From the NCBI GenBank assembly GCA_018240595.1, contig JAFEFL010000057.1:1-64000 (forward strand): a DNA stretch of 64,000 nucleotides, given 5' to 3'. The number at the start of each line of letters is the position of its first letter. Within the stretch, counting starts at the first letter, position 1. The stretch comes from Pseudomonadota bacterium (GTDB taxonomy: Bacteria > Pseudomonadota > Alphaproteobacteria > Rhizobiales > Xanthobacteraceae). Below are positions 9,521-18,217 of this stretch, in pieces. The notes under the pieces are model-generated. The model made no database searches. It had not been told where the DNA came from and saw only the letters and a list, made by a program, of their open reading frames with translations. A program made the translations under genes and the position numbers.

Positions 9521-11323
9521 ATGAAGAGCACGGATATTTCCGACCCGCAGTACTTCCACAAGGTCGTGGATTGCCAGTATGCCTGCCCGGCACACACGCC
9601 CGTTCCCGAATACATCAGATTGATCGCACACGGGCGTTACGACGACGCCTACATGATCAATTGGCAGTCGAACGTGTTTCCGGGCGTGCTCGGACGCACC
9701 TGCGACCGCCCTTGCGAACCGGCCTGCCGGCGCGGCCGCGTCGAGGAAGAGCCGGTGGCGATCTGCCGCTTGAAGCGCGTTGCCGCCGACTTCAAGGACG
9801 ACATCAGCGCGCGGCTGCCCAAGCCCGTGCAACGCAAGAACGGCAAGCGCATCGCGCTGGTCGGCGGCGGCCCCGCCTCGCTCACCGTGGCGCGCGACCT
9901 CGCGCCGCTCGGCTATGAATGCGTGGTGTTCGACGGCGATCCCAAAGCCGGCGGCATGATCCGCACGCAGATCCCGAAATTCCGCCTGCCCGACTCTGTC
10001 ATCGACGAGGAGACCGGCTACATCCTCAATCTCGGTGTCGAATTCCGCGGCGGCACGCGGGTCGACTCGATGAAGAAGCTGCTCTCGGAAAACTGGGACG
10101 CGGTGTTCGTCGGCACCGGCGCGCCGCGCGGCCGCGATCTCGACATTCCCGGACGCCAGGAAGCCGCCGCCAACATCCACATCGGCATCGACTGGCTGTC
10201 GTCGGTGTCGTTCGGCCACATCAACAAGATCGGCAAGCGCGTGATCGTGCTCGGCGGTGGCAACACCGCGATGGATTGCTGCCGCTCGGCGCGCCGCCTC
10301 GGCGGCGACGACGTGCAGGTCGTGGTGCGCTCCGGCTTCGAGGAGATGAAGGCGTCGCCTTGGGAAAAGGAAGACGCCATGCACGAGGGCATTCCGATCC
10401 ACAATTATCTCGTCCCGAAGAGCTTCACGCACGAGAACGGCAAGCTGACCGGCATCACCTTCGAGAAGGTGAAGGCCGAGTACGATGCCAAGGGCCGCCG
10501 CAAGCTGGTCCATGCCGGCGAACCCGACCAGCATTTTCCCTGCGACGACGTGCTGGTCGCGGTCGGTCAGGAGAACGCCTTCCCCTGGATCGAGCGCGAC
10601 TGCGGCATCGAGTTCGGTGACTGGGACATGCCGAAGGTCGACGAGAAGACCTTCCGCTCGACGCATCCCAAGGTGTTCTTCGGCGGCGACGCCGCCTTCG
10701 GCCCGAAGAACATCATCTGGGCCGTGGCGCATGGCCACGAAGCCGCGGTGTCGATCGACAAGATGCTCAATGGCGAGGACATCGCCGACCGCCCCGCTCC
10801 GGCGGTCGAGGTGATCAGCCAGAAGATGGGCATCCACGAATGGTCCTATGACAACGCCATCGAGAACGACCACCGCTACAAGGTGCCGCTGCGCGACAAG
10901 GTGATCGCGCTCAAGGACATCAAGGCCGAGGTCGAACTCGGCTTCGACGTCAATCTGGCGCTCAAGGAAGCCGGCCGCTGCCTGAACTGCGACGTGCAGA
11001 CGGTGTTTTCGGCGAGCCTGTGCATCGAGTGCGACGCCTGCGTCGATATCTGCCCGATGGACTGCATCACCTTCACGCCGAACGGCGACGAGAAGGAACT
11101 GCGCCAGCACCTCAAGGCGCCCGCGCTCAACCTCACGCAGGACCTCTACGTACAGGACGGCCTCAAAACCGGCCGCGTCATGGTCAAAGACGAGGACGTC
11201 TGCCTGCATTGCGGCCTGTGCGCCGAACGCTGCCCGACCGGCGCCTGGGACATGCAGAAGTATTTCCTGGAAATGGCTCACGCAGGATCGTCATGCCGAC
11301 CGCCGCGCCGCTCAGCCGCATAA
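9521..11323 (+). CDS. FAD/NAD(P)H-dependent oxidoreductase with fused 2x[4Fe-4S] ferredoxin domain, partner of KorAB
   Basis: 600 residues. The N-terminal GltD/DPD-like Fe-S domain has C18, C22, C61, C65 and C69 (RTCDRPCEPACRRG). The FAD-binding Rossmann fold is IALVGGGPASLTVARDLAPL (111-130) and the NAD(P)H-binding fold VIVLGGGNTAMDCCRSARRL (241-260). The C-terminal bacterial ferredoxin domain has CIECDACVDICPMDC (about 501) and CLHCGLCAERCPTG (about 561). This layout suits electron transfer between NAD(P)H and the ferredoxin-dependent 2-oxoacid oxidoreductase encoded next. ATG at 9521 with GAGG 6 bp upstream is preferred over an in-frame GTG at 9488. It overlaps korA by 31 bp. Confidence 0.85.
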   Translation: MKSTDISDPQYFHKVVDCQYACPAHTPVPEYIRLIAHGRYDDAYMINWQSNVFPGVLGRTCDRPCEPACRRGRVEEEPVAICRLKRVAADFKDDISARLPKPVQRKNGKRIALVGGGPASLTVARDLAPLGYECVVFDGDPKAGGMIRTQIPKFRLPDSVIDEETGYILNLGVEFRGGTRVDSMKKLLSENWDAVFVGTGAPRGRDLDIPGRQEAAANIHIGIDWLSSVSFGHINKIGKRVIVLGGGNTAMDCCRSARRLGGDDVQVVVRSGFEEMKASPWEKEDAMHEGIPIHNYLVPKSFTHENGKLTGITFEKVKAEYDAKGRRKLVHAGEPDQHFPCDDVLVAVGQENAFPWIERDCGIEFGDWDMPKVDEKTFRSTHPKVFFGGDAAFGPKNIIWAVAHGHEAAVSIDKMLNGEDIADRPAPAVEVISQKMGIHEWSYDNAIENDHRYKVPLRDKVIALKDIKAEVELGFDVNLALKEAGRCLNCDVQTVFSASLCIECDACVDICPMDCITFTPNGDEKELRQHLKAPALNLTQDLYVQDGLKTGRVMVKDEDVCLHCGLCAERCPTGAWDMQKYFLEMAHAGSSCRPPRRSAA

Positions 11324-13137
11324 ACGATTTCGTCGTCCGCTTCGCCAACGTCAACGGCTCGGGCTCCGCCAGCGCCAACGAGATGTTCGCCCGCGCCATC
11401 ATGCGCATGGGCATTCCGGTCGCGCCGCGCAACATCTTCCCGTCGAACATCCAGGGCCTGCCGACCTGGTACGAGGTCCGCGTCTCGGAGGACGGCCATC
11501 TCGGCGCCCGCGGCGGCACCGATCTGATGGTGGCGATGAACCCGCAGACCTTCGACAAGGACATCGCCTCGATCGAACCCGGCGGCTACCTGCTCTACGA
11601 TTCCACCAAGCCCTATCCGGCCTCGAAATTCCGCGACGACATCACGGTCATCGGCGTGCCGCTGACCGCGATCTGCAACCGCGAATACTCCGACCCGCGG
11701 CAGCGCCAGCTGTTCAAGAACATCATCTATATCGGCGTGCTCACCGCGCTGATCGATATGGACGTCGCCGTCGTCGAAACCCTGATCGCCGAGCAGTACA
11801 GGGGCAAGGACAAGCTGATCGCGCCGAACATCAAGGCGCTGCATATCGGCCGCGACTACGCCATCCTCAATCTGGCGCACCCGATCGGGCTGAAGCTGCG
11901 CAAGGCCGACAAGGTCGGCGACAAGATCTTCGTCGAGGGCAATGCCGCGGCGGCGCTCGGCGCCGTCTATGGCGGCGCCACGGTCTGCGCCTGGTATCCG
12001 ATCACGCCGTCGTCGTCGCTGGCCGACGCCTTCACCAAGCATTGCGCCAAGCTGCGCGTCGATCCTGTCACCAAGAAGGCGAAATACGCCATCATCCAGG
12101 CCGAGGACGAACTCGCCTCGATCGGCATGGTGATCGGCGCCGCCTGGAACGGGTCGCGCGCTTTCACCGCGACCTCCGGCCCCGGCATCTCGCTGATGCA
12201 GGAGTTCATCGGGCTCGCCTATTTCGCCGAGATCCCGGCGGTGATTTTCGACGTGCAGCGCGCCGGCCCCTCCACCGGCATGCCGACGCGCACGCAGCAA
12301 TGCGACCTGATCTCCTGCGCCTATGCCTCGCACGGCGACACCAAGCACATCATGGTGTTTCCGGAGAATCCGGCGGAAGCTTTCGAGATGGGCGCGCAGG
12401 CCTTCGACCTCGCCGACCGCCTGCAGACACCGGTCTTCGTCATGCTCGATCTCGAGATCGGCATGAACCACCACCTCACCCGGCCCTTCACCTGGGACGA
12501 CGCCAAGGTCTATGACCGCGGCAAGGTGATGACCTTTGACGACCTCGAAGCCGGCAAGGACTTCGGCCGTTATCTCGACGTCGATGGCGACGGCATCCCG
12601 TTCCGCACCTATCCGGGCACGCACCCGACCAAGGGCTCGTTCTTCACCCGCGGCACCTCGCGCGACCGCTACGCCAAATACACCGAGGAAGGCGCGCCCT
12701 ATGTCGACAACATGCAGCGTCTGCTGCGCAAGTTCGAGACCGCCAAGGACATCGTGCCGAAGCCGCTGATCGCCAACGCCGCGAAGCCGACCAAGTACGG
12801 CGTCCTCTATTTCGGCTCGACCGCGCCGGCGATGGACGAAGCCATCCACATGATCGAGGGCCGCGGCCACGCGGTCGACCGGATGCGGCTGCGCGGCTTC
12901 CCGTTCCACTCATCGGTCAACTCCTTCGTGGCCGACCACGACTTCGTCTTCGTCGTCGAGCAGAACCGCGACGCGCAAATGCGCTCGCTGATCGTCAACG
13001 AATGCGGCATCGACCCGGTGCGGCTGGTGCCGATCCTGCATTTCGACGGCACGCCGATCACCGCCCGCTTCATCGCCAAGGCAATCGGCGATCACCTCGA
13101 CCAGATGACGATGAAGCCCGCAAAGGTTGCCTCATGA
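11293..13137 (+). CDS. korA: 2-oxoacid:ferredoxin oxidoreductase, fused gamma-alpha subunit (KorA type)
   Basis: 614 residues. Residues about 10-190 are the gamma domain (NDFVVRFANVNGSGSASANE, then DITVIGVPLTAICNREYSD). The alpha/pyrimidine-binding part follows: VEGNAAAALGAVYGGATVCA, YPITPSSSLADAF, QAEDELASIGMVIGAAWNGS, RAFTATSGPGISLMQEFIGL and VQRAGPSTGMPTRTQQCDL. The C-terminal domain II includes VEQNRDAQMRSLI. The complex oxidatively decarboxylates a 2-oxoacid, most likely 2-oxoglutarate to succinyl-CoA, reducing ferredoxin. Specificity is inferred from the gamma-alpha fusion and the separate beta subunit. It overlaps korB by ATGA. Confidence 0.88.
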   Translation: MPTAAPLSRINDFVVRFANVNGSGSASANEMFARAIMRMGIPVAPRNIFPSNIQGLPTWYEVRVSEDGHLGARGGTDLMVAMNPQTFDKDIASIEPGGYLLYDSTKPYPASKFRDDITVIGVPLTAICNREYSDPRQRQLFKNIIYIGVLTALIDMDVAVVETLIAEQYRGKDKLIAPNIKALHIGRDYAILNLAHPIGLKLRKADKVGDKIFVEGNAAAALGAVYGGATVCAWYPITPSSSLADAFTKHCAKLRVDPVTKKAKYAIIQAEDELASIGMVIGAAWNGSRAFTATSGPGISLMQEFIGLAYFAEIPAVIFDVQRAGPSTGMPTRTQQCDLISCAYASHGDTKHIMVFPENPAEAFEMGAQAFDLADRLQTPVFVMLDLEIGMNHHLTRPFTWDDAKVYDRGKVMTFDDLEAGKDFGRYLDVDGDGIPFRTYPGTHPTKGSFFTRGTSRDRYAKYTEEGAPYVDNMQRLLRKFETAKDIVPKPLIANAAKPTKYGVLYFGSTAPAMDEAIHMIEGRGHAVDRMRLRGFPFHSSVNSFVADHDFVFVVEQNRDAQMRSLIVNECGIDPVRLVPILHFDGTPITARFIAKAIGDHLDQMTMKPAKVAS

Positions 13138-14189
13138 CCTACCTCGCCAAGCCGAAGTTCCACCATCCGGGGCTGCCGAAGAACGAACTCGGCTACACCC
13201 ACCGCGACTATGAAGGCACGGTGTCCACCTTGTGCGCCGGCTGCGGCCACGACTCGATCACCGGCGCCATCATCCAGGCTTGCTTCGAGCTCGCCATCGA
13301 GCCACACCGCGTCGCCAAGATTTCCGGCATCGGCTGCTCGTCGAAGACGCCGACCTACTTCCTCGGCAATTCGCACGGCTTCAATTCGGTGCATGGACGC
13401 ATGCCCTCGGTGCTGACCGGCGCCAATCTCGCCAACCGCGACCTGATCTATCTCGGCGTCTCCGGCGACGGCGACAGCGCCTCGATCGGCCTCGGCCAGT
13501 TCGCGCACTGCCTGCGGCGCGGCGTCAACATGACCTATATCGTCGAGAACAACGGCGTCTACGGCCTGACCAAGGGTCAATTCTCGGCCACCGCCGACCG
13601 CGGCTCGAAGTCCAAGCGCGGCGTGACCAACACCGACAATTCGATCGACATGGTGGCGATGGCGCTGCAACTCGGGGCCACCTTCGTCGCCCGCTCCTTC
13701 TCCGGCGACAAGGAGCAGCTCGTGCCGATCATCAAGGCGGCGATCGCGCATCAGGGCGCAGCCTTCATCGACGTCATCTCGCCCTGCGTCGCCTTCAACA
13801 ACCACCTCGGCTCGACCAAGAGCTTCGATTTCGTGCGCGAGCACAACGAGGCGGTGAACCGGCTCGACTTCATCTCGACACGCATGCCGATCGGCCTGCA
13901 ACAGGAGCCCGGCACTGTGGAGATCGTCGAGCAGCACGACGGCTCGAAGCTGGCGCTGCGAAAGCTCGCCGCCGACTACGACGTGCACGACCGCTCCGCC
14001 GCGCTCGGCTTCCTGCAGCACCACGCCGCCAAGGGCCAGATCGTGACCGGCCTTCTGTTCGTCGAGAAGGAAGCGCAGGACCTGCACGCCCATCTCGCCA
14101 CCGTGGAGCAGCCGCTCAATGCGCTCGGCGAGAAGGAACTCTGCCCCGGCTCCGCGGTGCTCGACAAGATCAACGCCGGATTGCGCTAG
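13134..14189 (+). CDS. korB: 2-oxoacid:ferredoxin oxidoreductase beta subunit (KorB type)
   Basis: 351 residues. It carries thiamine diphosphate and part of a [4Fe-4S] site: cysteines in STLCAGCGHDSI and GIGCSSKTP, and the TPP/Mg motif VSGDGDSASIGLGQF ending in YIVENNGVYGLTKGQ. The C-terminal cysteines expected for four-ligand cluster coordination are reduced (C in SPCVAFNNH). It follows korA with a 4-bp ATGA overlap, so the subunits are translationally coupled. Together with the flavoprotein gene this gives a complete oxygen-era KOR-like system. A dispersed repeat follows the stop. Confidence 0.9.
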   Translation: MTYLAKPKFHHPGLPKNELGYTHRDYEGTVSTLCAGCGHDSITGAIIQACFELAIEPHRVAKISGIGCSSKTPTYFLGNSHGFNSVHGRMPSVLTGANLANRDLIYLGVSGDGDSASIGLGQFAHCLRRGVNMTYIVENNGVYGLTKGQFSATADRGSKSKRGVTNTDNSIDMVAMALQLGATFVARSFSGDKEQLVPIIKAAIAHQGAAFIDVISPCVAFNNHLGSTKSFDFVREHNEAVNRLDFISTRMPIGLQQEPGTVEIVEQHDGSKLALRKLAADYDVHDRSAALGFLQHHAAKGQIVTGLLFVEKEAQDLHAHLATVEQPLNALGEKELCPGSAVLDKINAGLR

Positions 14190-14198
14190 CACATAGCT

Positions 14199-14330
14199 GT
14201 CATTCCGGGGCGCGACGAAGTCGCGAGCCCGGAATCCATATACACAGACCGGGATTAGGGATTCCGGGCCCGGCCCATAGCGCGTCGAAGACGCGCGTGA
14301 ACGCGCTTATGTGGGCCGTCCCGGAATGAC
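14199..14330. repeat. Dispersed palindromic element bounded by GTCATTCCGGG / CCCGGAATGAC
   Basis: A 132-bp unit with perfect 11-bp terminal inverted repeats (14199-14209 and 14320-14330). Inside are further short palindromes, including CGCGACGAAGTCGCG and CGTCGAAGACG. It begins 9 bp after the korB stop and ends 23 bp before the aldo/keto reductase. The same end sequence recurs at 29244. It is probably a non-coding repeat family that forms an RNA hairpin. Confidence 0.7.
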
Positions 14331-14353
14331 GTTCTTTGGTGAAAGGCCTCCCG

Positions 14354-15304
14354 ATGCAACACCGTCCCCTCGGCCGATCCGGCCTGTCCATCGCGCCGCT
14401 GATGCTCGGCGGCAACGTCTTCGGCTGGAGCGCGGACGAGGCGACCTCGTTTCGCCTGCTCGACGCCTTCGTCGATGCCGGCTTCAATGCCATCGACACC
14501 GCCGACAGCTATTCGCGCTGGGTGCCCGGGCATACGGGCGGCGAATCCGAGACCATCATCGGCAACTGGCTGAAGAAGTCCGGCAAGCGCGGCAAGGTCG
14601 TGATCGCGACCAAGGTCGGCTCCGACATGGGCCAGGGCAAGTGTCTGAAGAAGGATTACATCCTGAAATCCGCCGACGCCTCGCTGAAGCGACTGCAGGT
14701 CGAGACCATCGATCTGTATCAGAGCCATTACGACGACGAGGTGACGCCGGTCGAGGAGACGCTGGAGGCCTATGGCGCGCTCATCAAGGCCGGCAAGGTG
14801 CGCGCCATCGGCGCCTCGAATTTCTCGCCGGCGCGGCTGCAAGCCTCGCTCGACGCCAGCCGCAAGCACGGCCTGCCGCGTTACGAGACGCTGCAGCCGC
14901 TCTACAATCTTCATGACCGCGCCGTCTATGAGCGCGACTTTGCGCCGATTGCGGCGTCCGAGAAGCTTGGCGTCATCCCCTATTACGGCCTCGCCGCCGG
15001 CTTCCTCACCGGCAAATACAAGAGCAAGGAAGAAGCCGAGAAAAGCCCGACGCGCGGCGGCCGGGTGAAAAACTATTTCGACGCCCGCGGCGTCGCCATC
15101 CTCAAGGCGCTGGCCGACGTTGCCCAGGCGAAGGCTGCAACCTCGGCACAGGTCGCCCTCGCTTGGCTGATGGCGCAGCCGACCATCGCCGCGCCGATCG
15201 CATCGGCGACCAAGCTCGAGCAACTCACCGATATTCTCGGCGCGGCCAAGCTCGATTTGTCGAAGGACGATATCGCCACGCTCGACAGAGCGAGCGCCTA
15301 TTAG
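14354..15304 (+). CDS. Aldo/keto reductase
   Basis: 316 residues. The N-terminus MQHRPLGRSGLSIAPLMLGG is typical. The catalytic tetrad is visible as D in NAIDTADSYSRW, the Y of the same motif, K in VVIATKVGSD and H in IDLYQSHYDDE. NADPH-binding elements are QVALAWLMAQPTIAAPIASA, then TKLEQL. The YghZ/GSP69-like class reduces small aldehydes; the substrate is unknown. ATG at 14354; a shorter-spaced GTG at 14336 is in frame but lies in the repeat edge. Its stop overlaps the convergent gene's stop by 4 bp. Confidence 0.92.
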   Translation: MQHRPLGRSGLSIAPLMLGGNVFGWSADEATSFRLLDAFVDAGFNAIDTADSYSRWVPGHTGGESETIIGNWLKKSGKRGKVVIATKVGSDMGQGKCLKKDYILKSADASLKRLQVETIDLYQSHYDDEVTPVEETLEAYGALIKAGKVRAIGASNFSPARLQASLDASRKHGLPRYETLQPLYNLHDRAVYERDFAPIAASEKLGVIPYYGLAAGFLTGKYKSKEEAEKSPTRGGRVKNYFDARGVAILKALADVAQAKAATSAQVALAWLMAQPTIAAPIASATKLEQLTDILGAAKLDLSKDDIATLDRASAY

Positions 15305-15780
15305 CGGCGGAAATCGAGCCGGCCGTTCGGGAAGCAGCCGTCGATGCGCGTCAGATCGACGATGCGACCGACCCAGGGCCGCTGGATCTTCGGGTCGGTC
15401 AGGTTGATGTACTTGCCGACGAGGCGACCACCGTCTTCGCATACGGCCTCGATCAGGCCATGGCGACGACCATTGTCCCAATCGAAGCGTAGATAGAGCC
15501 GGTCGCCGTTGGCGCGAACTTCGGCCCTGCCCTGCTTCCACTTGTCGGGCGCATCGCCGGCAATGGTGGGATCGGCGCCGCCGTTCCAGCGGCTGCACCA
15601 GTCCCCTTCGAGCGGGTCGACAGCGGGCTCGCTGGCCCACACCGCGGCATTGACGTCGTCGGCGGCGCCGGCAAGCGTCACCGTCGCGGCATAGGCGGTC
15701 ACCTCGGCATCAGCCGGCGCGGGAACATCCATGGTTCCGAACGGATTGCGAATGATGATGCGAGTGTCTTGTTGCGTCAT
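15301..15780 (-). CDS. Hypothetical protein, acidic and Trp-rich, no recognised family
   Basis: 159 residues, not recognised. It has no signal peptide or membrane segment. The composition is acidic with regular aromatic positions (WCSRWNGGADPTIAG, DKWKQGRAEVRANGDRLYLR, FDWDNGRRHGLIEAVCED) and alternating hydrophobic strands, which suggests a small beta-sandwich. Start chosen at 15780 because GGAG lies 6 bp upstream; an ATG at 15795 would precede this site. It is convergent with the aldo/keto reductase (4-bp overlap) and 98 bp from the diguanylate cyclase. Confidence 0.6.
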   Translation of the reverse strand: MTQQDTRIIIRNPFGTMDVPAPADAEVTAYAATVTLAGAADDVNAAVWASEPAVDPLEGDWCSRWNGGADPTIAGDAPDKWKQGRAEVRANGDRLYLRFDWDNGRRHGLIEAVCEDGGRLVGKYINLTDPKIQRPWVGRIVDLTRIDGCFPNGRLDFRR

Positions 15781-15878
15781 TGGATACTCCGGCATGCGTC
15801 AGGATCGCTGCCTGGTACCTAATGACATCGGCGGCGCGCGCCGACCCGATTTCTGCATCAGTCAATGATGTGCGGCGA

Positions 15879-17090
15879 TCACGCCGCGCGGGCGATCGCC
15901 GGCTTGGGTGCCTGCTGGCCGACCTTGATCTGATTGCGGCCGGCCGCCTTCGCCGCATAGAGCAACTTGTCGGCGTGAGCGATGACGCTGTCGGGCGCGC
16001 CCGACGGCGGCTTCGCCGTTGCGACACCGATGCTCAAGGTGAGGCGCGGCCCGGCCGGCGAACGCGGATGATCGATCGAAGCATCGCGCAGCGCCGCAGC
16101 GATCTTTTCGGCGACGGCAAGCGCGCCGGCCGATCCCATATCCGGCAGCAGGCAGACGAACTCCTCGCCGCCGTAGCGTGCGACGAGATCGCCCGGCCGG
16201 CGAACCGTGGCGGTCAACAGCGCGGCCACCTCGCGCAGGCAGGCATCGCCCTGCGGATGGCCGCAATAATCGTTGTAGGCCTTGAAGTGATCGACGTCGA
16301 TCATCAGCAGCGACAGCGGCATGCCGTTGCGCTGGCAGCGGCGCCATTCGCGCACCAGCGTTTCGTCGAAACGGCGACGGTTGGCGATGCCGGTCAAGGC
16401 GTCGGTCGAGAGTAGGCGCTGCAGCACCAGCTTCTGCGCGAACTCCGAACGCTGGCTGCGGTGCAAGGCGTTGGCGGCCGTCAGTCCGAGCGCATTGGCC
16501 AGCAACATCCAGAGAATGCCGCGGTAGATTTCGACGCCCGGCACCGCCGTCTGCGCCAGGAGGCCCCACCACACCGGCGCGACAATTGTAAAGATGCTGG
16601 CCAATGTCACTGCGAGCACGAACCGCACCGGCAGATAAAGGTAGATGATGAAGATGATGGTGACCATCAGCGGCAGCCACATCGCCAGCGTGCCGGGCTG
16701 GAAGGTCAGCATCAGCAGGCGGATGGTGATCCCGCAGCTGCAAACGCAGAGCACCGTGATCTCGAGCTTCGCCGGCGTGCGCATCCGGTGAAAGATCGCG
16801 ATCGAAATTAGCGGTATGACGGCGGAGACCAATGGCGGATAAAGCGCTTCGGTCGGGTCGCCCTGCATCACATGCGCGTAGAGGCGTCCGAGGAAGATCA
16901 ATGCGCCGGTCGCGGAGGCCAGCATCATGACGATGAACAGCCGCCGGCGGTCTTCGGGGAAGCGCTGCAGCCGGAAGGCGCGCTCGTGCTCCGGATCGAT
17001 CAGCCGCGCGGTCCATCGCGACACGGCAACGGGCGAAACCGCGACGGCGGCGGCGATTTCGTCGATTCTGGTGCTGGCTGGTGCGTCCAT
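15879..17090 (-). CDS. Membrane-anchored diguanylate cyclase (GGDEF domain)
   Basis: 403 residues. The N-terminus (1-55) is soluble, with a helix-turn-helix-like stretch (IDEIAAAVAVSPVAVSRW). Six hydrophobic segments follow (about 55-215). The C-terminal GGDEF domain begins LLSTDALTGIANRRRFDETL and holds DVDHFKAYNDYCGHPQGDAC, the active-site loop YGGEEF, and an RPGD inhibitory I-site five residues before it. It should make cyclic di-GMP from two GTP at the inner membrane with product feedback. ATG at 17090; a TTG 12 bp upstream is less likely. The sensed signal is unknown. Confidence 0.9.
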   Translation of the reverse strand: MDAPASTRIDEIAAAVAVSPVAVSRWTARLIDPEHERAFRLQRFPEDRRRLFIVMMLASATGALIFLGRLYAHVMQGDPTEALYPPLVSAVIPLISIAIFHRMRTPAKLEITVLCVCSCGITIRLLMLTFQPGTLAMWLPLMVTIIFIIYLYLPVRFVLAVTLASIFTIVAPVWWGLLAQTAVPGVEIYRGILWMLLANALGLTAANALHRSQRSEFAQKLVLQRLLSTDALTGIANRRRFDETLVREWRRCQRNGMPLSLLMIDVDHFKAYNDYCGHPQGDACLREVAALLTATVRRPGDLVARYGGEEFVCLLPDMGSAGALAVAEKIAAALRDASIDHPRSPAGPRLTLSIGVATAKPPSGAPDSVIAHADKLLYAAKAAGRNQIKVGQQAPKPAIARAA

Positions 17091-17192
17091 GAAGCCCGGC
17101 AAATCCCCTGTCTGAACGGTATAGGGGTGAGCCGGTTGACAAACTCCTAGCGACAGCCAGGGCGACTTATCAAATAGCTCGCCGGAGGTATT

Positions 17193-17723
17193 TTATTGCC
17201 GGAGCCAGGGCTTTTCGGCCACGGCCTTGGTAACGGCCTCGATCATGCCCGGCGGCGGGCCCTGATTGTCGAGCGTCAGCGTCGTGCCGCTCTCCAGCAG
17301 AGATTTGAGGTTGGACAGCACCGCCGGCCAGCCCGAGCGGCCGCCGGCCAGGATTTCGTCCGGCACCTCCCAGGAATGGGATTCGGTCATGGTCAGGCGC
17401 ACCGCCTGCCCCGCCGGCTCGATGTCGTACGTGACGATGCATTCCGGCATCTGGTCGAAAGGCGGCATGCCTTCGATCAGCCAGGTGCAGGACAGCCGGC
17501 GCGGCGGCGACCAGTCGAGCACCTCGCCGCTGCCGTGGACGCGGCCATCCGGGTAAAGAATGCGGAAGGCGCCGCCCTTGCGCGGCTCCACCGTAACCGC
17601 GAAGCCGAAGAAATAACGCTTCGAGAACTCCGGATCGATCAGCGCCTGCCACACCTTTTCGGGCGTCGCGGCGATGTAGATGACATAAACCGTCTTCGGC
17701 TTGAACTTGGCGATGTCCACCAT
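17193..17723 (-). CDS. SRPBCC/AHSA1 domain protein (copy 3 of operon)
   Basis: 176 residues. The AHSA1-like START fold is marked by TVYVIYIAATPEKVWQALID, FSKRYFFGFAVTVEPRKGG, DWSPPRRLSCTW and a C-terminal helix SGWPAVLSNLKSLLESG. It is longer than its two upstream paralogues by a tail GPPPGMIEAVTKAVAEKPW. The fold binds hydrophobic ligands in a deep pocket; no ligand is known. Last gene of the ArsR-led operon, 3 bp after copy 2. Confidence 0.82.
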   Translation of the reverse strand: MVDIAKFKPKTVYVIYIAATPEKVWQALIDPEFSKRYFFGFAVTVEPRKGGAFRILYPDGRVHGSGEVLDWSPPRRLSCTWLIEGMPPFDQMPECIVTYDIEPAGQAVRLTMTESHSWEVPDEILAGGRSGWPAVLSNLKSLLESGTTLTLDNQGPPPGMIEAVTKAVAEKPWLRQ

Positions 17724-17726
17724 GGC

Positions 17727-18215
17727 TCAGACCTCGGCGGCGGCGCGCTGCTGCGCCTCCTCGTTCCAGGACGGCTCCAGGCCCTTGCCGGTCTCGAGGA
17801 AGCTCTTGAGAGACGACAACACCGCCGGCCAGCCGGCCGAGATCATCGGGAAGATCTGCGAGCCCTCGTCGAACTCGTCGTGCGTTACCGTGAGCCGAGT
17901 CTGCCCCTTGAACGGCTCGAGCGTGAAGGTGACGCGCGACGGCCGCTCGTTGGCCATGTCGCGATAGAGCGGCTTCCACGCATAGACCAGCTTCTTCGGT
18001 GGATCGCTTTCGATGATCGGATCGTCATGGGCAAGCTTGCCGGCGGGATTGCGCGCTGTCATGCGGGCGCCCTTGCCGCCATCGGCCTCGACCCGATAAC
18101 CGAACCAGTACTTCTCGCTGATGTCAGGCTTGGTCAGCGCCTGCCACACCTTGTCGGGGCTGGTCGCGATATAGGTGACGTAGACGAAGCTCGGCTTGTT
18201 GGCTGCTGCGGTCAT
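17727..18215 (-). CDS. SRPBCC/AHSA1 domain protein (copy 2 of operon)
   Basis: 162 residues, paralogous to the genes on both sides. Shared positions are SFVYVTYIATSPDKVWQALT, EKYWFGYRVEADGGKGARM, RVTFTLEPFKGQTRLTVTHD and the end helix ISAGWPAVLSSLKSFLETG. ATG at 18215. It sits 2 bp after copy 1 and 3 bp before copy 3, so all three are probably co-translated. The copies differ in their pocket loops (PIIESDPPKKLVYAWKPLY here), which suggests distinct ligands or a hetero-oligomer. Confidence 0.82.
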   Translation of the reverse strand: MTAAANKPSFVYVTYIATSPDKVWQALTKPDISEKYWFGYRVEADGGKGARMTARNPAGKLAHDDPIIESDPPKKLVYAWKPLYRDMANERPSRVTFTLEPFKGQTRLTVTHDEFDEGSQIFPMISAGWPAVLSSLKSFLETGKGLEPSWNEEAQQRAAAEV

Positions 18216-18217
18216 GA

